From Marivirga aurantiaca (GTDB lineage Bacteria > Bacteroidota > Bacteroidia > Cytophagales > Cyclobacteriaceae), in NCBI RefSeq assembly GCF_016679925.1, contig NZ_JAEQBW010000008.1, positions 124,001-188,000 on the forward strand: a stretch of 64,000 nt of DNA. Direction: 5' to 3'. The notes under the pieces were generated by a model that saw only the letters and a program-made list of their open reading frames with translations, searched no databases and had not been told where the DNA came from. Positions 54,157-64,000 of the stretch are shown one piece after another (within the stretch, counting starts at the first letter, position 1; every line of letters starts with the position of its first letter). The position numbers and the translations under genes were made by a program.

Positions 54157-55851
54157 ATGGATGTACAAATATGGACATATTTATTAGTGGGAGTCACTTT
54201 CGCTATTTATATAGGAATTGCTATCTGGTCAAGGGCCGGATCAACAAAAGAGTTTTATGTCGCAGGAGGAGGAGTTTCTCCTTTGGCTAACGGAATGGCA
54301 ACGGCAGCCGATTGGATGTCAGCGGCTTCTTTCATTTCAATGGCAGGTATTATTTCTTTTGCCGGCTATGATGGTGCTGTTTACTTAATGGGCTGGACTG
54401 GTGGTTACGTATTGTTAGCCTTATTGCTTGCTCCTTATCTCAGGAAATTCGGAAAATTCACAGTGCCTGATTTTATTGGTGACAGATACTATTCCAATAC
54501 GGCCAGAACTGTTGCGGTAATCTGTGCACTTTTTGTATCGTTCACTTATGTGGCGGGGCAAATGAGAGGTGTTGGTGTTGTATTTAGTCGCTTTCTGGAG
54601 GTTGATATCAATACCGGAGTTTACATAGGAATGGCTATTGTTTTCTTCTATGCAGTTTTAGGTGGCATGAAAGGAATTACTTATACGCAGGTGGCGCAGT
54701 ATGTGATCCTTATTTTTGCATTTATGGTTCCTGCCATTTTTATATCTATACAGCTGACTGGCAATCCCATTCCTCAGTTGGGTTTTGGTTCAACTGTTAC
54801 AGGTAGCGAAACCTATTTACTTGATAAATTGAATGGATTGCATGTGGAATTAGGTTTTGCCGAATATACCAGTGGATCTAAATCAATGATTGACGTTTTC
54901 TTTATTACTGCTGCATTAATGGTAGGTACAGCCGGTTTACCCCACGTAATCGTACGTTTTTTTACAGTGCCGAAAGTAAAAGATGCCCGTCTTTCTGCAG
55001 GCTATGCTTTAGTATTTATAGCTATTCTTTATACCAGTGCTCCTGCAGTGGCTGCTTTTGCAAGGACCAACCTCATTGAAACAGTAAGTAATAATAGTTA
55101 CTCCAGCATGCCAGAATGGTTTAGAAATTGGGAGAAAACGGGACTACTTACTTTTAAAGATAAAAATAATGATGGAGTTATTCAATATGTGGCAAATGAT
55201 GAAAGAAATGAATTGACCATAGACAGAGACATTATGGTGTTAGCTAATCCTGAAATTGCACAACTGCCTAACTGGGTGGTGGCACTGGTAGCAGCAGGAG
55301 GCCTTGCAGCGGCTCTTTCTACAGCAGCAGGTTTGCTTTTGGTGATTTCAACTTCTGTATCGCACGATTTGGTGAAAAAGCAGATTGCTCCTAATATTAC
55401 CGATAGTGTGGAACTGTGGATTGCCAGGGGATCTGCTATTGTTGCAGTGGTTATAGCTGGCTACTTTGGTATTAATCCTCCGGGCTTTGTTGCCGCAGTG
55501 GTAGCACTTGCTTTCGGTTTGGCAGCAGCATCCTTTTTCCCTGCTATTATAATGGGTATATTCTACCAACGAATGAACAAGCAGGGAGCCATTGCGGGTA
55601 TGATTTCAGGCTTATCCATCACGCTATTTTACATGATAGCATTTAAGTTTAATGCCTTTGGGGAAACCACTTCTGCTGATTGGTGGTTTGGGATTTCTCC
55701 GGAAGGATTTGGAACTGTAGGTATGGTCGTAAACTTTCTTGTATCATTTATAGTAAGTTCCATGACTCCACCTCCACCACAACATGTTATGGACATTGTG
55801 GATGATATCAGGTTTCCACGAGGAGCAGGAGTTGCACCTGACACTCATTAA
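54157..55851 (+). CDS. sodium:solute symporter, VC_2705/ActP-like (probable acetate uptake)
   Basis: A 564-residue symporter of about thirteen helices with the SSS signature GGGVSPLANGMATAADWMSAASF and GLAAALSTAAGLLLVISTSVSHDL. A soluble loop near residue 335 holds DKNNDGVIQ, an EF-hand-like sequence typical of this subfamily, followed by NELTIDRDIMVLANPEIA. Genetic linkage to acetyl-CoA synthetase makes acetate or a short carboxylate the likely substrate. It is an inner-membrane protein acting with the DUF4212 subunit. Confidence 0.88.
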   Translation: MDVQIWTYLLVGVTFAIYIGIAIWSRAGSTKEFYVAGGGVSPLANGMATAADWMSAASFISMAGIISFAGYDGAVYLMGWTGGYVLLALLLAPYLRKFGKFTVPDFIGDRYYSNTARTVAVICALFVSFTYVAGQMRGVGVVFSRFLEVDINTGVYIGMAIVFFYAVLGGMKGITYTQVAQYVILIFAFMVPAIFISIQLTGNPIPQLGFGSTVTGSETYLLDKLNGLHVELGFAEYTSGSKSMIDVFFITAALMVGTAGLPHVIVRFFTVPKVKDARLSAGYALVFIAILYTSAPAVAAFARTNLIETVSNNSYSSMPEWFRNWEKTGLLTFKDKNNDGVIQYVANDERNELTIDRDIMVLANPEIAQLPNWVVALVAAGGLAAALSTAAGLLLVISTSVSHDLVKKQIAPNITDSVELWIARGSAIVAVVIAGYFGINPPGFVAAVVALAFGLAAASFFPAIIMGIFYQRMNKQGAIAGMISGLSITLFYMIAFKFNAFGETTSADWWFGISPEGFGTVGMVVNFLVSFIVSSMTPPPPQHVMDIVDDIRFPRGAGVAPDTH

Positions 55852-55925
55852 TAATTGTTAGATGGATTGCTAAAGAGAACAGTAAGTCTTTACTGTTCTC
55901 TTTATTTTTAGTAGATTGAATTACC

Positions 55926-56135
55926 ATGGTATTAAGAGATACAGCAAAGAGATTGGCATTTATCAGTGTACTATTTATTATACTGTTCAATTTTCCATTT
56001 ATTGCTGTTTTCAATACTTTTCAAAGCTATTTAGGGGTGCCTGTTTTATACCTGTACATGTTTATTGTATGGGTTTTATTCATTATTGTTCTCATTGTAT
56101 TTATGAGAAAAAATATAAATAGCAACAGAAAATGA
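55926..56135 (+). CDS. small two-helix membrane protein paired with the sensor kinase
   Basis: A 69-residue protein with two membrane helices (LAFISVLFIILFNFPFIAVF and LYLYMFIVWVLFIIVLIVF) and a basic tail. Its stop overlaps the kinase start (ATGA), so translation is coupled. Size, topology and the position before a symporter-domain protein parallel the DUF4212/DUF485 small subunits, although overall similarity is weak. It may serve the symporter domain of the sensor. An overlapping frame at 55916 is rejected as a shadow. Confidence 0.7.
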   Translation: MVLRDTAKRLAFISVLFIILFNFPFIAVFNTFQSYLGVPVLYLYMFIVWVLFIIVLIVFMRKNINSNRK

Positions 56136-58915
56136 TCAGCAATTGGGTAGTCATATTAATTTCTGTAGGTTACCTGATTTTATTGTTTCTGGTAGCCTAT
56201 TTTGGTGAATACCGGGCGAAAAAAGGAAAAAGTTTATTAAAAAACCCTTACATCTACGCCTTAAGTCTGGCTGTTTACTGTACCGCCTGGACCTATTATG
56301 GATCAGTGGGAAATGCTGCTGAGTCGGGCTTGAACTTCCTGGCTACTTACATTGGGCCTACACTACTGGCCCCCATCTGGTGGTTGATCTTTAAAAAAAT
56401 CATCAGAATAAGCAAAGTCTACAGAATTACCACTATTGCGGATCTTATTTCAACACGGTATGGTAAATCAGTTGCGCTGGGTAGACTTGTGGCTATATTC
56501 TGTGTGTTAGGAATTATTCCTTATATCTCTATTCAGTTGAAAGCGATCTCTTCCAGCTTTCAAATGGTATCTGGTTCAAATTTGGTAAGCAGTTCGGATG
56601 CTGCAATTTCCGGTCATATTTTTAATGATTATACGCTTTATATCACCATAGGCCTTGCATTTTTCACCATCCTATTTGGCACCAGAAATATAGATGCCAC
56701 AGTAAAACAGGAAGGGATGGTAACCGCCATTGCTTTTGAGTCAATTTTAAAACTGGTAGCTTTCTTAGTAGTCGGCTTTTTTATCACTTTCGTGGTTTTT
56801 GATGGCTTTAGTGATATTTTCTCTCATGTAGAGAATGATCCATCACTTAGCGGTTTAACTACTTTAGATTCCAATGGCGGTTATTCAGAGTGGTTTTGGC
56901 TCAACATGTTGTCAATGATGGCATTTATGTTTTTACCGAGGCAATTCCATGTTTCCATTAAAGAAAATACGAGTGAAAAACACCTGGATAAAGCTATATG
57001 GCTGTTTCCTCTCTACCTTTTGGTGATCAATATTTTTGTAATACCTATTGCTTTTGCAGGGAAAGTAATGTTTTCCGGGCAGAGTGAAGTTTTATCAGAT
57101 ACTTTTGTCCTAGCCATTCCTATTTTACTCTCTCAGGATTTTCTTGCCATATTTGTTTATTTAGGAGGTTTTGCTGCCGGTACCAGTATGGTTATAGTTT
57201 CTACAATTGCCCTCAGTATCATGATCAGTAACAACCTGATTTTTCCTTATTTGGTGAGTAATAAACAATTCACCAGATTTAATAAAGGCAATTTTAGCAG
57301 GTTTTTATTGAATATCCGCAGGGCAAGCATACTTCTGGTTTTACTATTAAGCTATGCGTACTACAGTTTAATAAGTTTTCGTTTTTCAATTGTTTCCATT
57401 GGTTTAATTTCATTTGTAGCGGTAGCGCAATTTGCTCCTGCGGTAATTGGAGGTATTTTCTGGAAAGAAGGAAATAAAAAGGGGGCAATAAGCGGTTTGG
57501 TTGCGGGCTTTACTATTTGGTTTCTATTCCTGGTATTGCCTACTATTGACCAGACGGGATTTATTTCTTTCCTTATTCAAAATGATAAACTTTTTAATTT
57601 TATTCCTTTAGCAGATGGACAGGCTTTTGGTTTGCCAATGAATAAAATTCCGGCTTCACTTTTTTGGAGTTTGCTAATCAATACTTCATTGTATGTTTTC
57701 CTATCTCTCAGGTTTATGCAAAGCTCTAAAGAGAGAAATCAGGCAGAGGTATTTGTAGATGTATTCAAATATTCCAAAGAGTTTGAATCAACTATGGTCT
57801 GGAAGGGAACAGCTTATGTTCAGGACATTGAAGAATTGCTAACTCATTTTGTGGGTGTTCGAAAAACCAAAGAAATTCTGAAAGAGTATGAGTATAAGTA
57901 TAATTTAAGCCTGAAAAAGGAAGACAGGGCAGATTCTAAATTGGTAAACTCAGTAGAAAGAACTTTAGCCGGTCTGATTGGCTCTTCTTCTGCCCGGCTT
58001 TTAATTAGTACCACCCTAAAAGAGGAGGAGATATCCACCAAAGAAGTGCTTGATATTTTGAAAGAAACACAGCAGATTGTGATTGTAAATAAACAATTGA
58101 AAGAAAAGTCACAGGCGCTGGAAGAGGTTACAAAGGAATTATTTAGCAGTAATGAGAAGCTGAGGAAAATGGATCATACAAAAGATGAATTTATCAGTAC
58201 AATAACGCACGAAATGAGAACTCCGATAACTTCTATTAGAGCCTTTTCAGAGATTTTGCATGACAATAGTGATATTTCTTTAGGTGATAAACAACAGTTT
58301 CTGAATACCATCATAAAGGAAACAGAGCGAATGGACAGGCTTATTTCCCAGGTATTGGATCTGGAAAAGTTTAATAGCGGCAAACAGGAATTTCATTTGG
58401 AATATTTAAAAATTAATGAATTAATACTAGAGGCCATTCAATCCGTTCAAACATTATTAGAACAAAGAGGTATTGAATTAACTACTAAGCTGGAAGAAAG
58501 CAGTGAATATATCTATGGGGATAATGACAGGTTAATTCAGGTTTTGCTTAATTTAATTTCTAATGCGATTAAATTTTGCGATGCTAAAGCTGGAAAAATA
58601 CAAATAGTTAGTAAGCAGGTAGAGGGTAATTTTGTGGTGGAAGTAATAGATAATGGGAAGGGAATTATGAAGGAAATTCAACATTCCATTTTTGACGTAT
58701 TTTATCAGGCACCGGATCAAACACGAAAGAAGCCAAAAGGAAGTGGTTTAGGTTTAAGTATTTGTAAGAAAATTATTGAATACCATCATGGGAAAATTTG
58801 GGTGGAAAGCAATGAACAGCATGGTTCGAAATTTATTTTCACACTCCCCGCAAAATTAAATAAAAGTTTAACAGAGCAGCAAAGTTATTTGAATGAAGAA
58901 AATTTTAATAGTTGA
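56132..58915 (+). CDS. symporter-STAC-histidine kinase, CbrA/CrbS-like
   Basis: A 927-residue sensor. Residues 1-540 form a sodium:solute-symporter domain of about thirteen helices (AVYCTAWTYYGSVGNAAESG, PRQFHVSIKEN, FAPAVIGGIFW). Residues 545-645 match a STAC-type linker. The kinase core has the phosphoacceptor His693 (ITHEMRTPITS), N-box NLISNAIKF, VIDNGKGI and GSGLGLSICKK. In Vibrio the similar CrbS with CrbR controls acetyl-CoA synthetase expression; here the kinase is followed by a receiver gene and acs. No PAS domain is evident. Confidence 0.87.
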   Translation: MISNWVVILISVGYLILLFLVAYFGEYRAKKGKSLLKNPYIYALSLAVYCTAWTYYGSVGNAAESGLNFLATYIGPTLLAPIWWLIFKKIIRISKVYRITTIADLISTRYGKSVALGRLVAIFCVLGIIPYISIQLKAISSSFQMVSGSNLVSSSDAAISGHIFNDYTLYITIGLAFFTILFGTRNIDATVKQEGMVTAIAFESILKLVAFLVVGFFITFVVFDGFSDIFSHVENDPSLSGLTTLDSNGGYSEWFWLNMLSMMAFMFLPRQFHVSIKENTSEKHLDKAIWLFPLYLLVINIFVIPIAFAGKVMFSGQSEVLSDTFVLAIPILLSQDFLAIFVYLGGFAAGTSMVIVSTIALSIMISNNLIFPYLVSNKQFTRFNKGNFSRFLLNIRRASILLVLLLSYAYYSLISFRFSIVSIGLISFVAVAQFAPAVIGGIFWKEGNKKGAISGLVAGFTIWFLFLVLPTIDQTGFISFLIQNDKLFNFIPLADGQAFGLPMNKIPASLFWSLLINTSLYVFLSLRFMQSSKERNQAEVFVDVFKYSKEFESTMVWKGTAYVQDIEELLTHFVGVRKTKEILKEYEYKYNLSLKKEDRADSKLVNSVERTLAGLIGSSSARLLISTTLKEEEISTKEVLDILKETQQIVIVNKQLKEKSQALEEVTKELFSSNEKLRKMDHTKDEFISTITHEMRTPITSIRAFSEILHDNSDISLGDKQQFLNTIIKETERMDRLISQVLDLEKFNSGKQEFHLEYLKINELILEAIQSVQTLLEQRGIELTTKLEESSEYIYGDNDRLIQVLLNLISNAIKFCDAKAGKIQIVSKQVEGNFVVEVIDNGKGIMKEIQHSIFDVFYQAPDQTRKKPKGSGLGLSICKKIIEYHHGKIWVESNEQHGSKFIFTLPAKLNKSLTEQQSYLNEENFNS

Positions 58916-59252
58916 CGATGAACCTAATATTTTATTGTCCCTTGAGTTCCTTATGAAAAAGGAAGGGTATGAAGTTTTTATTGCCCGAAATGGAAGAGAA
59001 GCCATTGAAATTGTGAAAAAGGAACTACCTGATGCATTAATCCTTGACATTATGATGCCAGAAGTGGATGGTTTTGAGGTATGCGAGTTTATTAAAAAAA
59101 ATAACAAGACAGCCCACATTAAAGTGGTGTTTCTTACAGCAAAAGCAAAAGATTCAGATATTCAAAAAGGCCTTTCAGTAGGAGCTGATCTGTACCTGAA
59201 AAAGCCTTTTTCAACCAAAGAATTAGTAAAAAAAGTAAATGAGATTTTTTAA
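58893..59252 (+). CDS. receiver-only response regulator
   Basis: A 119-residue CheY-like protein consisting only of a REC domain: Asp8, Asp9, phosphorylatable Asp52 (LILDIMMPEVDG), Thr82, Lys104-Pro105. It overlaps the kinase gene by 23 bp, so it is its cognate partner. The LuxR-type HTH of CrbR/CbrB-like partners is absent. It must pass its signal by protein contact or act on a separate DNA-binding protein. Confidence 0.9.
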   Translation: MKKILIVDDEPNILLSLEFLMKKEGYEVFIARNGREAIEIVKKELPDALILDIMMPEVDGFEVCEFIKKNNKTAHIKVVFLTAKAKDSDIQKGLSVGADLYLKKPFSTKELVKKVNEIF

Positions 59253-59268
59253 TTAAAATATAAAAATT

Positions 59269-61166
<1,898 letters not shown>

Positions 61167-61167
<1 letters not shown>

Positions 61168-61298
61168 TGTCTGGAGTATTCATCTCCAAATGCCTGGCGG
61201 TAAGGAGTTTTGCGGTAGTGCTGTTTTTACTATGGATATGTAAATACTTAAATGACGAAAAACTCAGAGATCATAAAAAGATGAAGGCAGATGGCTAA
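61167..61298 (+). CDS. small membrane peptide, 43 residues
   Basis: A 43-codon frame begins with an ATG that shares one base with the acs stop (TAATG) and ends at 61298, overlapping the next gene's ATG at 61291 by 8 bp. The product has one hydrophobic helix (CLAVRSFAVVLFLLWICKYL) and a charged tail (NDEKLRDHKKMKADG). It fills the otherwise empty 123-bp space. The tight double overlap suggests translational coupling. No known family. Confidence 0.5.
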
Positions 61299-63201
61299 TA
61301 TTATTTCTTCTAAAATAGCTGATTTTATTGTACGATTTCCTCCTTTTGATAGCTTAAAGACTGATGAAATAAGCAGCTTAAGCGAAGAGGCCGAGGTACT
61401 CTATTTTAAAAAAGGAGAATCAGTTTTTAAGCATAAGGAAAAAGCCAGGCCCTTTATTTATTTCCTGAAAGAAGGCCAGGTGCTGTTACGTGAAACTGTT
61501 GATGCTCAAAAAAAACTGATAGATATCTGTGATGAGGGCGAGTTGTTTGGTGTAAGAGCCATGCTGACTGGCAATCCTTATGTTTTCGAAGCATTTTGTC
61601 AGGAAGAATCTCTGGTGTATGCTTTTCCTCTTTCTGTTTTCAAGCCAATAGTGGAGTCAAACAATAATGTAAGTTTGTTTTTTGCTTCAGGATTGGCTTC
61701 CGGTCAAAAACCTACCGGACTTAATACCCTCTACAGACAAAGCGATCCAGATAAGGTTTCTGATTTCTTAAGCTGGCAAAAACCATTGGAAGAGTTAAGC
61801 GAGCCACTTCTGCTTGTGAAATCCAATACTACTATAAAATCAGCTGCACTTGAAATGACAGCTAAAGCATCCAATGGTATAGTAGTAACCAATGAGGAAG
61901 GGAAAGCTGTTGGAATTGTTACTGACACTGATTTTAGGGCAAAAGTAGCCGGAGGGACATTTTCCATTGAGGATCCTGTTTCCACAATAATGTCTACTAA
62001 TTTAATTGCGAAGCAGTTGGGGCTTCCCCTGGCTGAATACCTGATAAGCATGCTGAAGCATAATATTAAACATTTGCTTATTACTAAAGAGGAAGAGGTG
62101 GTAGGTGTTTTCAGTCAGCAAACTTTATTTTCACATCTGCAATTCAATCCATTTTCTATTTTATATAATATCGAGTCTGCTGAAAATGTAGAAAAATTAT
62201 GCTTTCATAGAAATAATGTAGATCATTTCTTAAGATATTATCTTGAGCAAAATATCAAAACAGCTGTTATTTCTCAACTCATTACCACGATTAACGATGC
62301 ACTCATTAAAAAAGCTATTCAATTCTCTTTAGCTGCACTGGATGAAGAGAAATATTATAGACCTGATGTTCCTTTTGCCTGGATTTCTTTAGGGAGTGAA
62401 GGAAGAGAAGAGCAATTGTTACGGACAGATCAGGATAATGCACTCATTTTTGGGAATGTAAATGCTGCGCAGTTAAATTATACACGAGAATACTTTATTC
62501 AGTTGGCCAGGCGAGTAAATGGTATTCTTTTTCAGGCAGGATTTGCTTATTGCCCTGCCAACATGATGGCCAGAAATCCTGATTGGTGTCTGAGCATTTC
62601 TGAATGGAAAAATCGCTTTGAAGGGTGGATTCACTCCCCCGAAAAAGAAGCACTTTTGCTATCTACTATTTTTTTCGATTACAGATATATTTATGGTGAA
62701 GAGGAGTTGGTTCAAATGTTGAATAGTTTCCTTAAAAACGAAGTGCAATCCCATAAAATTTTTCTGAATTTTCTGGCAAAAAATGCCACAAAAAATCCCG
62801 CACCACTAAGCTTCTTTAAAAATTTTGTAGTGGAAAGATCAGGTGTGCACAAAGAAGAATTTGATTTGAAAGCCAGGGCTTTAATGCCCCTGACTGATAT
62901 TGCACGGGTTTTATGCCTTGAGGCAGGAAATGTCACCATTAAAAACACAGTTGAGCGATATCGCTTTTTAGCTGAGCAAGACAAATCACGCAAAGAGCTA
63001 TACCTGCAAGCAGCGCAAGCCTATGAATTCCTGATGCATTTCCGGGCTTCAGAAGGAATCAGAAACAATGATTCGGGTCGTTTTATTCTTATAAAACAAA
63101 TTTCAAAGTTCGATAGGCAGGTTTTAAGGAACTCCTTTGAACCTATTAATGAGCTACAGCAAATGATTGAATTAAGGTTTCAACTAAATTATTTTTCCTG
63201 A
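61291..63201 (+). CDS. cNMP-binding / CBS / DUF294 nucleotidyltransferase protein
   Basis: A 636-residue cytosolic protein. Residues 10-130 are a cyclic-nucleotide-binding-like domain, 165-300 a CBS pair (GIVVTNEEGKAVGIVTDTDFR, LITKEEEVVGVFSQQ), then a DUF294 nucleotidyltransferase with WISLGSEGREEQLLRTDQDN (Gly368-Ser369, Asp380, Asp382) and a C-terminal helical DUF294_C part. In proteobacteria such genes sit beside actP/acs or symporter-kinase genes, as here, so a signalling role in carboxylate metabolism is likely (recalled, not checked). The target of nucleotide transfer is unknown. Confidence 0.87.
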   Translation: MANIISSKIADFIVRFPPFDSLKTDEISSLSEEAEVLYFKKGESVFKHKEKARPFIYFLKEGQVLLRETVDAQKKLIDICDEGELFGVRAMLTGNPYVFEAFCQEESLVYAFPLSVFKPIVESNNNVSLFFASGLASGQKPTGLNTLYRQSDPDKVSDFLSWQKPLEELSEPLLLVKSNTTIKSAALEMTAKASNGIVVTNEEGKAVGIVTDTDFRAKVAGGTFSIEDPVSTIMSTNLIAKQLGLPLAEYLISMLKHNIKHLLITKEEEVVGVFSQQTLFSHLQFNPFSILYNIESAENVEKLCFHRNNVDHFLRYYLEQNIKTAVISQLITTINDALIKKAIQFSLAALDEEKYYRPDVPFAWISLGSEGREEQLLRTDQDNALIFGNVNAAQLNYTREYFIQLARRVNGILFQAGFAYCPANMMARNPDWCLSISEWKNRFEGWIHSPEKEALLLSTIFFDYRYIYGEEELVQMLNSFLKNEVQSHKIFLNFLAKNATKNPAPLSFFKNFVVERSGVHKEEFDLKARALMPLTDIARVLCLEAGNVTIKNTVERYRFLAEQDKSRKELYLQAAQAYEFLMHFRASEGIRNNDSGRFILIKQISKFDRQVLRNSFEPINELQQMIELRFQLNYFS

Positions 63202-63205
63202 AAAA

Positions 63206-63826
63206 ATGAAATTTAACTTTTGGAGAAATAGTAAGAAAACCAATTATCCGGAAGAAATAACCAATTATTTCGCAGTCAACAAACCCGGAGTTGAAGCAGA
63301 TACCTCTTATGTAGTGTTTGATACTGAGTCTTCCTCGCTCACTATATCTAGTGCGCAATTATTGTCAATTGGAGCTGTAAAAGTAAAGGATAACAGCATT
63401 GCATTGAGGGAGACTTTTGAATGTTTTATTCATACTGGAAAATCAGGAGTTAAGGGAAATGTGCACATTCATGAAATTATGGCTACAGGAAAAGAGGAGA
63501 AAAAGGAAGTTAAGGAAGCACTTCTTGAATTCCTGGATTTCATTGGAAATGCTGTTTTAGTAGCACACCATGCAAAACATGATGTTGGTTTAATTAACAG
63601 ATATTTATCCGAAAATTTTCCTGGAGTTCGCTTGGTCAATCAAGTGATAGATACTGCTAATCTTGCTATTGAAAATGATCGTAAGAAAGATACTTCAATT
63701 AAAATAGAGCCCGAAAACTACTCTTTAGATGCACTTTTGAAGCGATATAGCATAGAAGCTTTAGAAAGGCACACAGCCCTTGGGGATGCTTTTTCCACTG
63801 CTTTGCTTTTTCTTAAAATGAAATAA
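63206..63826 (+). CDS. DEDDh 3'-5' exonuclease, DnaQ-like
   Basis: A 206-residue exonuclease with ExoI Asp39-Thr-Glu41 (VVFDTES), ExoII Asp126 (HHAKHD) and ExoIII His189/Asp194 (HTALGD), all DEDDh residues present. The length matches stand-alone epsilon-like proteins. It starts 4 bp after the DUF294 gene. Its substrate may be nucleic acid or a nucleotide signal; pairing with DUF294 genes is frequent in other phyla. Confidence 0.88.
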   Translation: MKFNFWRNSKKTNYPEEITNYFAVNKPGVEADTSYVVFDTESSSLTISSAQLLSIGAVKVKDNSIALRETFECFIHTGKSGVKGNVHIHEIMATGKEEKKEVKEALLEFLDFIGNAVLVAHHAKHDVGLINRYLSENFPGVRLVNQVIDTANLAIENDRKKDTSIKIEPENYSLDALLKRYSIEALERHTALGDAFSTALLFLKMK

Positions 63827-63851
63827 CACCTACGCTAATAGTTTTTCAGAG

Positions 63852-63898
63852 CTTTTCTAAAGTTTTGAACTTTGAAAAGTTCCACTGCTTAGAGTGGA
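63852..63898. terminator. tandem hairpins between convergent genes
   Basis: CTTTTC-T-AAAGTT (63852-63864) pairs with AACTTT-GAAAAG (63868-63879) as a 12-bp stem with one bulge and a 3-base loop, 25 bases after the exonuclease stop. A second stem TCCACT/AGTGGA (63881-63898) follows, and on the minus strand it is followed by an AACTTTTC run. Together they probably end transcription from both sides. Confidence 0.5.
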
Positions 63899-63905
63899 GT
63901 ACGTA

Positions 63906-64000
63906 CTATTTTATGTAACTTATCCTATACACCATACCACCAGAATCATCAGTAATAAACAACGAACCATCAGGATGTTGAGCCACGCCAACAGGTCTGC
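63906..64000 (-). CDS. PQQ-type sugar/sorbosone dehydrogenase, C-terminal end only
   Basis: A minus-strand frame open at the window edge ends with TAG at 63908-63906. The visible 31 residues include RPVGVAQHPDGSLFITDD and GGMVYRISY, the last propeller blade of the sorbosone/glucose dehydrogenase family. These are periplasmic PQQ-dependent oxidases. The rest of the gene lies outside the window, so activity cannot be judged. Confidence 0.6.
   Translation of the reverse strand, partial: RPVGVAQHPDGSLFITDDSGGMVYRISYIK

Noticed and set aside
55916-56122. Alternative frame overlapping the small two-helix protein
   Set aside because: Its product is Cys/Tyr-rich without clear topology, while the frame at 55926 has two proper helices and couples to the kinase start.

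Overview
The window comes from a Bacteroidota chromosome, most likely a marine member of the Cytophagales. The signs are AT-rich DNA, type IX secretion sorting domains of both A and B type, a PorP/SprF protein, promoter-like sites of the TTTG / TAnnTTTG kind, leucine dehydrogenase, and a DUF1573-yajC-ybbR-coaE block. I see no rRNA, tRNA, CRISPR array or complete insertion sequence. Genus assignment is not possible by eye.

Bases 1-5075 hold the 3' part of a giant secreted protein with a type A sorting domain. Bases 5153-31172 are a surface-polysaccharide region on both strands: seven glycosyltransferases or glycosyltransferase-like genes, a TupA-like ATP-grasp enzyme, a polysaccharide pyruvyl transferase, two sulfotransferases, a methyltransferase, a beta-helix lipoprotein, a half-length TolC-like protein, an O-antigen-ligase/Wzy-like polymerase preceded by an unlisted 47-residue membrane protein, a Wzc-like co-polymerase with a degenerate kinase motif, and an OpgC-like membrane acyltransferase. 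In its middle (7058-10669) is a tight leftward operon, UbiA-type phosphoribosyltransferase / DprE1-like oxidase / DprE2-like reductase / HAD phosphatase. This is the mycobacterial route to polyprenyl-phospho-D-arabinofuranose. A GT-C membrane glycosyltransferase diverges from it, and two inverted glycosyltransferase paralogues bracket the block.

Bases 31436-38878 are a type IX secretion cassette: a 1691-residue adhesin with a type B sorting domain and three MBG-type repeat units, a PorP/SprF protein, and a PD40/OmpA-like protein. Then come a membrane GT2 synthase, a TPR-SpoIIE phosphatase, and a conserved leftward housekeeping group (leucine dehydrogenase, nusB, ytxH-like, DUF1573 lipoprotein, yajC, ybbR-like, coaE). 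An ABC exporter half and a VOC protein follow.

Bases 51967-63826 look like one rightward acetate uptake, sensing and activation operon: an IS1-InsA-like zinc-ribbon/HTH protein, an outer-membrane porin, a DUF4212 small subunit and its sodium:solute symporter, a second small two-helix protein, a CbrA/CrbS-like symporter-STAC-histidine kinase, a receiver-only response regulator, acetyl-CoA synthetase, an unlisted 43-residue membrane peptide, a cNMP/CBS/nucleotidyltransferase (DUF294) protein and a DEDDh exonuclease. Tandem AT-rich repeats precede the first gene and a large hairpin sits directly before the porin start. The window ends in the 3' end of a leftward PQQ-type sugar/sorbosone dehydrogenase gene.

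Intergenic gaps hold several palindromic or duplicated elements (near 15.6, 26.3, 27.3-27.7, 31.3-31.4 and 50.5 kb), including an 88-bp MITE-like element and a palindrome-rich insert flanked by an 18-bp direct repeat.
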